Shown here one piece after another: positions 36,418 to 45,021 of a DNA stretch of 64,000 bases. Positions within the stretch are counted from its first letter, which is position 1. Every line of letters starts with the position of its first letter. The translations under genes were made by a program, and so were the position numbers. The stretch is from Proteinivorax tanatarense (GTDB lineage Bacteria > Bacillota > Proteinivoracia > Proteinivoracales > Proteinivoracaceae), in contig NZ_CP158367.1 in the NCBI RefSeq assembly GCF_040267685.1, forward strand, positions 2,046,001-2,110,000. The letters run 5' to 3'. Below the pieces are notes generated by a model. That model worked only from the letters and a program-made list of their open reading frames with translations, ran no database searches and had not been told where the DNA came from.

Positions 36418-36777
36418 CTACTCCCTTACATGTTCCAGACCTTGCATAAAAATTTGCTCTACATGGTTATCAGACAATGAATAATATACAACTTTACCAG
36501 CCCTTCTAAACTTAACAAGTTTTGAATTTTTTAGAACTTTTAATTGATGAGAAGTAGCTGACTGACTAATATCAAGTAAAGCGGCAATATCACATACACA
36601 CATCTCTTGCCGCCACAAAGCAAACAAAATTTTAATCCTCGTTGTATCCCCAAAAACTTTAAATAGGTCTGATAACTCAAAGATTTCTTCCTCCATCGGC
36701 AACTCATTTTTGACTTTATCAACAACTTCTTGGTGAATCACCTTATTTATACATTTTTCAATTTTAGTTTCCTTCAC
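36418..36777 (-). CDS. ArsR/SmtB-family metal-sensing repressor (CadC/CzrA type)
   Basis: A 119-residue winged-helix repressor. The alpha-3 metal motif ELCVCD is present as MCVCDIA. The alpha-5 zinc site is present too: DNHVEQIFMQGLEHV (D, H, then E/H). The recognition helix is SQSATSHQLKVLKNSKL. It should release its operator on binding Cd or Zn and so derepress cadA. GTG start at 36777 after AGGGGG. The left half of its probable operator is at 36794-36812, where IS21 begins. Confidence 0.93.
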   Translation of the reverse strand: MKETKIEKCINKVIHQEVVDKVKNELPMEEEIFELSDLFKVFGDTTRIKILFALWRQEMCVCDIAALLDISQSATSHQLKVLKNSKLVKFRRAGKVVYYSLSDNHVEQIFMQGLEHVRE

Positions 36778-36793
36778 AAGTATCCCCCTTTCA

Positions 36794-36812
36794 TATGAAC
36801 ACCTGAGCAGAT
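36794..36812 (-). promoter_or_regulatory. Left fragment of the split cad operator
   Basis: TATGAACACCTGAGCAGAT ends at the IS21 junction. Joined to the right fragment at 39318 and counting CAGAT once, it restores TGAGCAGATATTCA, a 6-2-6 SmtB-type inverted repeat, and flanking CATATGAA/TTCATATG arms. Confidence 0.65.
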
Positions 36813-36873
36813 TGTAACTGGCAAGTAGAATTGGAGAAATTTTGGCAATTAATTTTCCCTATCCTTTTTCCAG

Positions 36874-37635
36874 TTAAAACCTAGAATTTTCTTCAAAAAA
36901 TGATTCTCTGTGTGCTAATCTATAACTTTTACCTGACATATTAAATAACTCACATCTATGAGTGATTCTATCTAAAACAGCTGTAGTTAAAGCTGGGTCA
37001 CCCAATAGTTCAGTCCAGTCTTCTAGACCTTTATTTGAGGTAATAATAAGTGATGCTTGTTCATGAAGTGCCGTTATGAGTTGGAAAAACAGGTTAGACT
37101 CTTCCCTAGATATCGGCAAGTAACCTAGTTCATCGATGATTAGTAAGCTAGAGGACAAAACCTTATTTATTTTGCCTTTACTTTTTCTTGATATCTCTTG
37201 GGTTTTTAAACAGTGCATAAGGTCGTTCATAGTAACAAAGCTAACCTTGTACCCCATCTCAACAGCCCTGTAGCCTAGTGCTATTGCTAAGTGAGTTTTA
37301 CCGACCCCAGGAGGGCCCAAAAAAATTAAATTATACATACGGTCTATCCATTCCAATTCCGATAAACTGTTAACTTGTCTTTGAGTTATGGACTTTTGAA
37401 AATCTAAATCAAAATCTTCTATAATTTTAAGTGTAGGAAAACCAGCGTTTTTTAGCCTTCTTGCCTGTGCTTTTTCTTCTTTTAGTTTCATTTCTTCCTG
37501 AAGTATGTTTAACAAAAATTGCTGATATGAAATGCTTTTTCCATCTGCATCTTGAACGACTTGAGAAGCGTTTGTATTTAAGTAGTCAAGCTTTAATTTT
37601 TTAGCATTTTCTTTGATTAGCTCCAATTTCTCCAC
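36874..37635 (-). CDS. istB: IS21 helper ATPase
   Basis: A 253-residue AAA+/DnaA-like ATPase that assists IstA transposition. Walker A is GPPGVGKTHLA and Walker B is LLIIDELGYLP. TTAVLDRITHRCEL is the usual late motif. GTG start at 37635. It overlaps the end of istA by 35 bases, normal for the family and typical of translational coupling. Confidence 0.95.
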   Translation of the reverse strand: MEKLELIKENAKKLKLDYLNTNASQVVQDADGKSISYQQFLLNILQEEMKLKEEKAQARRLKNAGFPTLKIIEDFDLDFQKSITQRQVNSLSELEWIDRMYNLIFLGPPGVGKTHLAIALGYRAVEMGYKVSFVTMNDLMHCLKTQEISRKSKGKINKVLSSSLLIIDELGYLPISREESNLFFQLITALHEQASLIITSNKGLEDWTELLGDPALTTAVLDRITHRCELFNMSGKSYRLAHRESFFEENSRF

Positions 37636-39190
37636 TGTGACTGTCCCCTTTCAAAGAATTAGTATACTCTTCAATACTTCTTATTTCAGGCTTTAAATCC
37701 TGATACTTTGAAGGGGTAGAAATGTCTGCCTTAAAGTACTTTTTATTAAGTTGTCGTTTTTCTTCCTCCTTAAAGTATTGGATTGTATCCTTAAGCATGC
37801 CAGCGCTGTAGAGTTTTCTTTCAACGCAGTAATCAATAGCTTTTTGTACAAGTGACGGGTTTTCAGATGTCACTGTTTTAATTATTAGGTTAGATTGATC
37901 TTTAAAGTATCTAGATTTTTCAGCCCTAATGATATCAACAAACGTTATTGCCTTATCAGTTTCTCCTAAACTTTTTAAAACTTTCTCACGCATTTCGTCG
38001 CAACTGTACTTTCTTGATTTTTGCCTATCTGGGTGGTCTATTGTTACTAGCTGACCTTTTCCTTTAGCAATTTTATGTGTGATAATCAACTCATTAGTAT
38101 CTTTATCAATTATTTCGATACAATCTTTTTTAACTGATAAATTAACTTCTTTACCTGGTGAATAAGTCCCTATGGGTACTTGATATCTGTTTTGTTTGTA
38201 AAATACTGTATTGTTTTTTCTTACTAGATAGGTTAAAATTTTAGTATCAGTTGATTCAGCAAAGAGGGTAGGTATTGGCATTAAGTGTTCCTTTTCCAGA
38301 GCAAACACTTCTGCCGGTACCTTCTTTGTTGTTTCATGGACTTTTTTATTGCCGGTTCTTTCTAGCCATTTTAGATTATCATCATTAAAGGATTCAATAT
38401 CTACAAATTTTCTATGTTTAGCGAAGTTATTCTTGGCATACTTTACTACAGCTTCTACTTTGCCTTTGCTTTCAGGATCAGCCTTTCTGCAAAGGTACAC
38501 TTTAAACTTAAGAGAGTTAAGATAATTTTGAAATCCTTCGGTATATAATATATCTCCATTGTTTTCAGAAACTACTAGTACTTTATCTTGATCATAAACT
38601 ATCTCTTTGGGTCTGCCGCCAAAGTACTCAAAAGCTTTGTTGTGGGCTTTGATGAAACTTGATGTTGTAAATGGCTTGTCCGACCACCATACGAACTTGT
38701 ATCTTGAATGGGATAAAACCATTCCAAAACAATATGCTTTTACTCTTTTATTATCATGTGTCTTAAGCCATATCTCTCCTAGATCAACTTGAGCTTGATA
38801 CCCCATAGGAAGATTTTCTATTTCTTCATACTGCCTAACTGATGTCACTTTGGGCAAGTCATATTCTTTTCTAAGCTTGTTTACATAGAGCCTTAGAGTT
38901 CTTTCCTTAAAATCTAGCTCACCATGTTTTTCTAAAAGCCAATCATAAATCTGAGCGGCTGACATATCTCGGTATTCTTTAATCCATTCTAAAATTTGCT
39001 TTTTGTATTTATCCACCTTCTTTCTCCGTGATTGAGCTGTATTATGGAGCTCTGAAAACTCATCAAACTCCATATCCCAGTACTTTGATACGGTCTTGTA
39101 GTCAATCTCTAGTAGCCTTGCAACTTGGGATTTATTTAATCCCCTAGACCTATTTTCTTTAATTTTGGCAAACATATCCCACCTCTTCAA
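37601..39190 (-). CDS. istA: IS21 transposase
   Basis: A 529-residue DDE transposase. An N-terminal helix-turn-helix (LNKSQVARLLEIDYKTVSKYW) is followed by the integrase core. Candidate catalytic residues are D in AQVDLGEIW, D in EIVYDQDKV and E in SKGKVEAVV. The chain is uninterrupted and of normal size. The start is probably TTG at 39190 after GGAGG; an in-frame ATG (MFAKI) follows five codons on. Together with istB it fills the element. Confidence 0.95.
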   Translation of the reverse strand: MKRWDMFAKIKENRSRGLNKSQVARLLEIDYKTVSKYWDMEFDEFSELHNTAQSRRKKVDKYKKQILEWIKEYRDMSAAQIYDWLLEKHGELDFKERTLRLYVNKLRKEYDLPKVTSVRQYEEIENLPMGYQAQVDLGEIWLKTHDNKRVKAYCFGMVLSHSRYKFVWWSDKPFTTSSFIKAHNKAFEYFGGRPKEIVYDQDKVLVVSENNGDILYTEGFQNYLNSLKFKVYLCRKADPESKGKVEAVVKYAKNNFAKHRKFVDIESFNDDNLKWLERTGNKKVHETTKKVPAEVFALEKEHLMPIPTLFAESTDTKILTYLVRKNNTVFYKQNRYQVPIGTYSPGKEVNLSVKKDCIEIIDKDTNELIITHKIAKGKGQLVTIDHPDRQKSRKYSCDEMREKVLKSLGETDKAITFVDIIRAEKSRYFKDQSNLIIKTVTSENPSLVQKAIDYCVERKLYSAGMLKDTIQYFKEEEKRQLNKKYFKADISTPSKYQDLKPEIRSIEEYTNSLKGDSHSGEIGANQRKC

Positions 39191-39317
39191 TTCTCATACC
39201 TCCTCTGATAAATTAACTCTTTAATTTTATCAGAAGGGGTATTTTTTTAGTAGATAACTGGAAAAAATTCTCCGTTTCTATTTGCCAAAATCTCTCCATT
39301 TTAGTTTACCATTTACA

Positions 39318-39335
39318 CAGATATTCATATGTTTA
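39318..39335 (-). promoter_or_regulatory. Right fragment of the split cad operator
   Basis: CAGATATTCATATG directly follows IS21. It carries the second target copy and the other operator arm (TATTCA, TTCATATG). The original promoter of the cad operon probably lay in or beyond this part, so it is now about 2.5 kb away from arsR-cadA. Confidence 0.6.
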
Positions 39336-39391
39336 CTAATAGTATATGACTAACTCATAATTTCGTCAATGATTTTTAATTAAAATTTTAA

Positions 39392-39436
39392 AAGATCGTA
39401 TTCTTATTTTTTGATTTTCTAAAAGAATACGATCTT
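39392..39436 (-). terminator. Terminator after the 39.5-kb membrane protein gene
   Basis: AAGATCGTATTCTT pairs with AAGAATACGATCTT, a 14-bp perfect stem. Confidence 0.85.
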
Positions 39437-39475
39437 CACTGTATAAAACTTGCTTATTTATCAAAAAAACAGGAC

Positions 39476-39991
39476 TTAAGGTTGTCTTTGTTTTTTATGT
39501 AGATGCTCATTTAGTTGGATTACTTTTTTTTCTTTTTTATCTTCTTCTTTTATTTCTTTAACCTCGTCAGAGAAATCAAGACCTAAAAACACAAAAAAGA
39601 TAATTATAACAAGAGATATGGGAATAGAAAATGTCCTAAAATAATAATAGCCCGATTTAATTCCAAAAAGGTAAGGCATTCCATACTTTACCTCTAAGGC
39701 CCTACCATATAACACATATAAGTTAAAGATAGTTAGTAGTGCTATTACAACCAGCGTAACTATAGTCCAGTTCTTAAAATTATCATGCATCTTTAGAAAT
39801 TTACATATCTTTGTTCTAACCCTTAACTTTGGCTTAGGAAACAATTGTATAATATAATCTGCAATTTCATTTATCTGCAGCTGAGGCTTTTTAGACACTT
39901 TTCCTTTAGTGTACAAAAAGTACCATGATAAAATAGCAACACTTACTAGAACAGCTATTACGAATATAATATTTACTAATAAAGTGCTCAT
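39476..39991 (-). CDS. Unrecognised three-TM membrane protein
   Basis: A 171-residue protein. Membrane segments are at about 3-25 (LVNIIFVIAVLVSVAILSWYF), 75-95 (TIVTLVVIALLTIFNLYVLY) and 118-138 (IPISLVIIIFFVFLGLDF). A charged tail is rich in K and E. No family recognised. The ATG at 39991 (MSTLLVN) follows GAGGAGG, against a longer frame from 40054 without a site. Monocistronic with a terminator. Confidence 0.7.
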   Translation of the reverse strand: MSTLLVNIIFVIAVLVSVAILSWYFLYTKGKVSKKPQLQINEIADYIIQLFPKPKLRVRTKICKFLKMHDNFKNWTIVTLVVIALLTIFNLYVLYGRALEVKYGMPYLFGIKSGYYYFRTFSIPISLVIIIFFVFLGLDFSDEVKEIKEEDKKEKKVIQLNEHLHKKQRQP

Positions 39992-40255
39992 GTCATCCTC
40001 CTCAGCAACTAATGATTTATCTATCATACATAATTTTTCTATACCAATTAGCAATCCTCCTTTAATTTAGTTATAATTAATTATTTTTTATAGATTATTA
40101 TTTTTAAGTAGATAAAATAAAACTCCTATCAGCGTTCTTTTATCTCCACCTAGTAGTTAATTAAATTGTTGTGATTTTACTGCTAATGGATCTCCAACGA
40201 CAACCCCTTTGCTTAGCTATATCATGGTCGGTTAAATTCTAGTCTTTAACAGAAA

Positions 40256-40298
40256 AAATGGCTGTCTCATGCAGAAGAGAAAGACAGCCATTTTTATT
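40256..40298 (-). terminator. Terminator after the 40.3-kb gene
   Basis: AAAATGGCTGTCT pairs with AGACAGCCATTTT. On the minus strand the stem is followed by TTTTTTCTG. Confidence 0.88.
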
Positions 40299-40815
40299 TT
40301 ATAATTTTATTATTATTTACAACACCATCAAGGGTTATAGTAGCGTTATGGTATACTTTATTAGAGTGTCCTTGAAATAAAAAATAATGCAGGTCGTGAA
40401 TAATTTTATGAGCTTCAAGTATTTTTTCCATATCTTTGTTTTCATCGGCTTCTTTCATTATTTTTTTTAAATATTTAAAATCTGCTTTTAGGGGCTCATA
40501 AGTAACTTGGTTGGCAATTTCTAAAGTAGTATTCTTTTTTTCGGCAAATTTATCCCATTCAATTAACGTCATATCTTGGTAATTATCATTCTCAACAATT
40601 TTAGTAAAACTTCTATTTAGCATTGACACAGATTTTGTTATTTCATTTAAGTTTTCTTGATTAACTAAAGCAATATTCCTTGTTTGAGTATACTCTGACA
40701 TAAAAAAATTTGTGATACCCATATAGCCTAGTGAAGCTATGAATAAAATAAATACACATGCTAAACCCCATCTTAAAAAAATAGAATTTATTAATTTAGA
40801 AAAAATACAAATCAC
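40294..40815 (-). CDS. Unrecognised membrane-anchored protein
   Basis: A 173-residue protein with one N-terminal membrane anchor (about 14-35, WGLACVFILFIASLGYMGI) and a helical extracytoplasmic part. The latter resembles the four-helix sensor part of chemoreceptors (ENLNEITKSVSMLNRSFTKIV... LKKIMKEADENKDMEKILEAH), but no signalling domain follows. It may be a decayed or stand-alone sensor. The GTG at 40815 abuts a GAGGGGTGA site, so a start at the ATT a few codons later is possible. Confidence 0.65.
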   Translation of the reverse strand: MICIFSKLINSIFLRWGLACVFILFIASLGYMGITNFFMSEYTQTRNIALVNQENLNEITKSVSMLNRSFTKIVENDNYQDMTLIEWDKFAEKKNTTLEIANQVTYEPLKADFKYLKKIMKEADENKDMEKILEAHKIIHDLHYFLFQGHSNKVYHNATITLDGVVNNNKIIK

Positions 40816-41095
40816 CCCTCTGCTTTTACTTAAGAAAATGACACTTCAATAAAAGGAAGTCAAGCAACCTGATATTGGCATCATAGAATCCAAAAGTTTA
40901 CTTTGGCATCACTTCAAAAGCACTAAATAATTATTCATGTTCTAATTATATCCATCCCTCTACTTTATAAAATTATACCACATGGGGAGAAAAGACAAAA
41001 GAAAAGTCTTTGGGTGTCAATCAGCTGAGTTTTCTCCACCATTGAACTTGTCCCATCACAACCTTGATGTGGAGAGTTCATTAGAAAGTACAATA
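40816..41095. other. Spacer without a supported gene
   Basis: A 41-codon plus-strand ORF (40982-41107) has no ribosome binding site and runs into the next terminator, so it is not called. No other signal seen. Confidence 0.35.
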
Positions 41096-41134
41096 AAAGA
41101 GGTATAGAGTTTTGTTATCAACTCTATACCTCTT
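41096..41134 (-). terminator. Terminator of the downstream opuC-type operon
   Basis: AAGAGGTATAGAGTT pairs with AACTCTATACCTCTT around TTGTTATC. On the minus strand TTTTATTG follows. Confidence 0.92.
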
Positions 41135-41140
41135 ACTATT

Positions 41141-42022
41141 TTACTCTATCAATCCTTCTGATTGTAACCAATCTCTTGCAACGTCTCTAGCTTGTTCATC
41201 TTCTAAATCCACCCTCGCATTTAAGCTTGACATTGTCTCATCATCTATGCGGCCTGCTAACAAGTTTAATACTTCCTCTAACTCAGGATGAGCCTCTAAA
41301 GTATCTTTTCTAATAATTGGAGCTGCGTAATACGGTGGAAAGAAATTTTTGTCATCTTCAAGCATTTTTAGGTTAAACGCAATTATTCTACCATCTGTAG
41401 CAAATGCATCATTTACATCAGCATTTCCATCTCTTACTGCAGCGTATGTTAAACCAGGATCAAAACCTGCAGTGCTTCCAAACTCAAAACCATAAGTTTC
41501 TTGCAATCCTTGATAACCATCAACTCTCTCTAAAAATTCATGGGTCGCTCCTAAGGTTAAATCATCAGCATGCTCTTTTAAGTCGCTAATAGTTTCTACA
41601 CCTAACTGTTGTGCCTTATCTTCACGCATAGATAATACATAGGTATTGTTAAAGCCCAGAGGTTCTAGCCACTTGATACCCATCTCTTCATACTCACTAG
41701 CAACGATGTCATAAGCTTCCTGCGGATCATTAACTAACTCTAAGTCAAGTAAATTAATTAAAGCGGTACCTGTATATTCAACATACATATCTAAATCTCC
41801 TCGCTGCAAGGCACCATCAACTACATTTGTACCTCCTAACCATGTTTCATAGTTTACCTCAAGATCAGTTTGTTCTTGTATAAGCTCTCCAGTAATATAA
41901 ACTAGAATGTCCTGTTCAGTAAAATCTTTACCTCCAATAGAAATAACATCCTCATCATTACTTGAACACCCTATAAAAATTAAAGGTAATGCTAAAATTA
42001 ATATAAAAGTAAGTTTACGCAT
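41141..42022 (-). CDS. Glycine betaine/choline-type ABC transporter binding lipoprotein (OpuCC-like), copy 2
   Basis: A 293-residue lipoprotein. Its signal peptide ends at the lipobox LIFIGC (Cys about 19). The mature part is an OsmX/OpuCC-type solute-binding fold (ISIGGKDFTEQDILVYITGELI, WLGGTNVVDGALQRGDLDMYVEYTGTAL, FFPPYYAAPIIRK). It should bind a quaternary-ammonium osmolyte. Third gene of the operon after ATPase and permease, paralogous to the protein at 44114-45007. AGGAGGAG precedes its ATG. Confidence 0.92.
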   Translation of the reverse strand: MRKLTFILILALPLIFIGCSSNDEDVISIGGKDFTEQDILVYITGELIQEQTDLEVNYETWLGGTNVVDGALQRGDLDMYVEYTGTALINLLDLELVNDPQEAYDIVASEYEEMGIKWLEPLGFNNTYVLSMREDKAQQLGVETISDLKEHADDLTLGATHEFLERVDGYQGLQETYGFEFGSTAGFDPGLTYAAVRDGNADVNDAFATDGRIIAFNLKMLEDDKNFFPPYYAAPIIRKDTLEAHPELEEVLNLLAGRIDDETMSSLNARVDLEDEQARDVARDWLQSEGLIE

Positions 42023-42048
42023 AAATATAACTCCTCCTGAAATAATGT

Positions 42049-42696
42049 TTATTTTCTCAACCCTTTAGGGGTCGATAAAATTTCTAGCTGTTTTATGCCA
42101 GTATCAAAAGCTATAGCCAATAGAGCTGCAGGTATTGCGCCTGCTAAAATTAAACCATCTCTACTTGTTGAAATCCCTCTAAAAATAAATTCACCAAGTC
42201 CGCCAGATCCCGCTAAAGACGCTAAAGTAGCAACTCCAATTATAAGAACTGTAGAAGTCCTAATCCCTGCCATTATAACTGATAAAGATAACGGAAGTTG
42301 TATTTTAAAAAGAATTTGCATATCCGTCATTCCCATACCTCTTCCAGCCTCAATAATCGAGGGGTCAACTTCCGAAATTCCAGTATAAGTATTTCTTAAT
42401 ATAGGAAGTAATCCATACATAGTAAGAGCTACTATAGCGGGCCAAATTCCCAAGCCTAAAATTGGGATCATAAATCCTAGTAACGCTAGTGATGGTATAG
42501 TTTGAAAAATGGCTGTAATGCCTATAACTGGCTCTGCAAATCTTTTGTATCTTGTTAAAACAATCCCCAACGGCACTGCAATTACAACTACAATTGCCAA
42601 TGAAATCATTGAAAGTTGCAAATGTTGAAGTAAGTACAATATCAATTCATCTGTTCGTGTGGTCACTATTTCAAAAAAATCTAGTAATCCATCCAT
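42049..42696 (-). CDS. OpuCB-like ABC permease, copy 2
   Basis: A 215-residue inner-membrane protein with six predicted segments and the BPD_transp_1 fold (VIGITAIFQTIPSLALLGFM, then IEAGRGMGMTDMQILFKIQLPLSLSVIMAG, the EAA loop contacting the ATPase). Forms the channel of the osmolyte importer. The GGAG site is unusually far (about 14 bases) from the ATG. Close paralogue of 45022-45669. Confidence 0.93.
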   Translation of the reverse strand: MDGLLDFFEIVTTRTDELILYLLQHLQLSMISLAIVVVIAVPLGIVLTRYKRFAEPVIGITAIFQTIPSLALLGFMIPILGLGIWPAIVALTMYGLLPILRNTYTGISEVDPSIIEAGRGMGMTDMQILFKIQLPLSLSVIMAGIRTSTVLIIGVATLASLAGSGGLGEFIFRGISTSRDGLILAGAIPAALLAIAFDTGIKQLEILSTPKGLRK

Positions 42697-42721
42697 TTAA
42701 AATATATACACTCCTTTCTAA

Positions 42722-43831
42722 TTATAAATACTTATCCTCCATAACCTCTACAAGACTGGCTCTAGTTACAACACCAACGACAAATTGTTCTTCATCAAGT
42801 ACAGGTACAAATGACATATTATGCTTGTTAATTAATTCAACTACGTCTTCAAGAGGCTGATTAACTTGTACAGTTGGAATATCTGAGTCAACAATATCTC
42901 CTAAATTTTTTGTCTCATCTGTAAAATTTTTCTGCACACTCCAAACACTAGCTACTCCTTTAAACTTATTACGTTCTGTAACTATTAAACTATCAACCTT
43001 ATTTTTTCGCATGGTTTTCAAGGCTCCAGCCAGGCCTTTTGAAGGCCTTTCTTTAATTGGTTTATCCATAACTTTATTAATAGCTGGAAGATGCACGTCA
43101 TCTTTTAACCTATCTTCACCAATAAACTCGCTTACAAATTGGTTAGCTGGTCTACGCAAAATATTTTCAGGGGTATCAACTTGAACAATCTCGCCCTCTT
43201 TCATAAAGCAAATTCTGTCAGCTATCTTTAGGGCTTCGTCCATATCATGAGTGACAAAAACTATTGTCTTTTTTATTTCCTCCTGTAAGTTAACAAGCTC
43301 ATCCTGTAACTGCTCCCTACTAATTGGATCTAAAGCACTAAAAGGTTCATCCATTAAAATAACCGGTGGGTCAGCTGCCAGTGCCCTAATAACACCAATA
43401 CGTTGTTGCTGCCCTCCACTTAACTCTGTTGGGTAACGTTCCTTATATGTATCTGGTTCCAAACCTACCATTTTTAATAATTCATCAACTTTTTGTTCAT
43501 ATTTCTCTTTGTGGGTTTTCTTTAATTTAGGAACCAACGCTACATTCTCACCTATTGTCATGTGGGGTAATAGTCCAATACTTTGTATTACATAGCCTAT
43601 ATCCCTTCTTAAAAGAACTGGATCTGATTCTTTTATATCCGTACCATTTAAATAAATAGCCCCTTCTGAAGGTTCTGTAAGCCTATTTATCATTCTCATG
43701 GTAGTGGTCTTACCACAACCACTTGGTCCTATTAGCACAAGTAATTCTCCCTTTTTAACATCAAGATTTATACCTTTTAGCGCTTCGAATCCATCTTCGT
43801 ATATCTTTCGTACATTTTGAAATTTTATCAT
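42722..43831 (-). CDS. OpuCA-like ABC ATPase with CBS pair, copy 2
   Basis: A 369-residue ATPase. Walker A is GPSGCGKTT, signature LSGGQQQR, Walker B VILMDEP, H-loop VTHD. Two CBS domains follow from about 245 (KVDSLIVTERNKFKGVASVW and MSFVPVLDEEQFVVGVVTRASL), which in OpuA/OpuC gate transport by ionic strength. The ATG at 43831 follows AAAGGAGGT; the longer frame to 43897 is not needed. First gene of operon 2. Confidence 0.94.
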   Translation of the reverse strand: MIKFQNVRKIYEDGFEALKGINLDVKKGELLVLIGPSGCGKTTTMRMINRLTEPSEGAIYLNGTDIKESDPVLLRRDIGYVIQSIGLLPHMTIGENVALVPKLKKTHKEKYEQKVDELLKMVGLEPDTYKERYPTELSGGQQQRIGVIRALAADPPVILMDEPFSALDPISREQLQDELVNLQEEIKKTIVFVTHDMDEALKIADRICFMKEGEIVQVDTPENILRRPANQFVSEFIGEDRLKDDVHLPAINKVMDKPIKERPSKGLAGALKTMRKNKVDSLIVTERNKFKGVASVWSVQKNFTDETKNLGDIVDSDIPTVQVNQPLEDVVELINKHNMSFVPVLDEEQFVVGVVTRASLVEVMEDKYL

Positions 43832-43921
43832 CTTTGACCTCCTTTGACCATTATTATGGTAACATAAAGAGTTTACTATATACAAACTTAATCTCATCTA
43901 GTTATCTAAGTATATCTGTAC

Positions 43922-43939
43922 TGACAACACTTGTTGACA
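43922..43939. promoter_or_regulatory. Near-perfect palindrome upstream of opuC-type operon 2
   Basis: TGACAACACTTGTTGACA is an inverted repeat with one mismatch per arm, about 90 bases before the ATPase gene. It could be an operator for a repressor such as a GbsR/OpcR-type regulator (inference). No similar site is seen before operon 1. Confidence 0.4.
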
Positions 43940-44050
43940 TAATGTCTATCTTTTCCTTATAAATAGTAGGGCATCCTTTGTATTGCGTGTTATAACTTCA
44001 AAAAGCGGGTGTCCAAAACAATAATCTAAATAATTTTTATTTTTATGAAT

Positions 44051-44080
44051 AAAAAAAAGCTGTCTCAAAGTTGAAACAGC
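44051..44080 (-). terminator. Terminator of the upstream opuC-type operon
   Basis: GCTGTNTCAA and TTGANACAGC form the stem. On the minus strand it is followed by TTTTTTTTATTC. It separates the two operons. Confidence 0.88.
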
Positions 44081-44113
44081 CCTCTTCTTTAATATTATCT
44101 TATTGATGCTAAA

Positions 44114-45007
44114 CTACTGGATTATATCATTTTCTCTCAAATATTCTCTTGCAACGTCTCTGGGGTCTTCTCCCTCCAAATCAACCCTTGCATTAAGTTC
44201 TGACATTGTGGTATCATCCAACGAACCACCCAGTTTATTTAATGCGTCCTCAAGTTCTGGATGCTGTTCTAAAGTGTCCTGCCTTACTATTGGCGCTGGA
44301 TAATATGGAGGAAAAAAATTTCTATCGTCATCTAAGGATTTTAAATCAAAAGCTACTATTCTCCCATCTGTGGAGAAAGCATCATTTACATCACCTTCAC
44401 CATCTCTGACAGCAGCATAGGTAAGACCTGGGTCTAATCCCCTTATATCTCCAAACTCTAAGTTGTAGGCTTCTTGTACTCCCGCATAACCATCAGGACG
44501 CTCTAAAAACTCATGGGTCGCTGCCAAAGTCAAGTCAGGAGCATATTCAGCTAGGTCACTTATGGTTTCTATATTAAGTTCTTCTGCATGATCTCTTCTC
44601 ATAGATAGTGCGTAGGTGTTATTAAAACCCAATGGTTCAAGCCAAATTAGGTTTTTCTCATCTGCATATATTTCACTAACAGTATCATAGACTTCCTGAG
44701 GGTCGGTTATAGTCTCCATTTCTAAAATATTAATTAAAGCTGTGCCAGTATATTCTGGGTAGATATCTAAATCTCCTCTTTCAATTGCTTGTGCGACTAC
44801 GTCAGTCCCACCTAAGAAGGGCCGGGTTTGAACTTCTAAATCTGTGTGTTCCTCAATTACAGCTTCCATCATAAAAACTAAAATATCTTGCTCAGTAAAA
44901 TTTTTCCCTCCTATAACAACGTCTGGACCACCACCAAAAAGTCCAAAACATCCTCCCAACATCAAAACACATAGCAACACGCTTAATATTTTTACATAAG
45001 TTTTCAT
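44114..45007 (-). CDS. Glycine betaine/choline-type binding lipoprotein (OpuCC-like), copy 1
   Basis: A 297-residue lipoprotein with lipobox MLGGC (Cys at about 17). The mature protein has VVIGGKNFTEQDILVFMMEAV, FLGGTDVVAQAIERGDLDIYPEYTGTAL and FFPPYYPAPIVRQ, parallel to copy 2. ATG at 45007 with AAGGAGG; the frame to 45064 reaches into the permease gene. Small differences around the ligand pocket might give a different osmolyte preference. Confidence 0.92.
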   Translation of the reverse strand: MKTYVKILSVLLCVLMLGGCFGLFGGGPDVVIGGKNFTEQDILVFMMEAVIEEHTDLEVQTRPFLGGTDVVAQAIERGDLDIYPEYTGTALINILEMETITDPQEVYDTVSEIYADEKNLIWLEPLGFNNTYALSMRRDHAEELNIETISDLAEYAPDLTLAATHEFLERPDGYAGVQEAYNLEFGDIRGLDPGLTYAAVRDGEGDVNDAFSTDGRIVAFDLKSLDDDRNFFPPYYPAPIVRQDTLEQHPELEDALNKLGGSLDDTTMSELNARVDLEGEDPRDVAREYLRENDIIQ

Positions 45008-45021
45008 TTTATGCCTCCTTT

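Larger units (their letters stand above)
36813..39317 (-). mobile_element. IS21-family insertion sequence with target duplication
   Basis: The element starts TGTAAC and ends TTACA. The inverted ends match over about 36 bases (TGTAACTGGCAAG at 36813; its counterpart TGTAAATGGTAAA read inward from 39317), and both contain GATTTTGGCAA or AATTTTGGCAA. The 5-base target CAGAT is duplicated (36808-36812 and 39318-39322). Length is 2,505 bases, with intact istA and istB. The clean duplication suggests a recent insertion. Confidence 0.92.

Noticed and set aside
40982-41107. 41-codon plus-strand ORF upstream of the opuC-type terminator
   Set aside because: No ribosome binding site, and its end is inside a terminator stem. 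Composition gives no support for coding.
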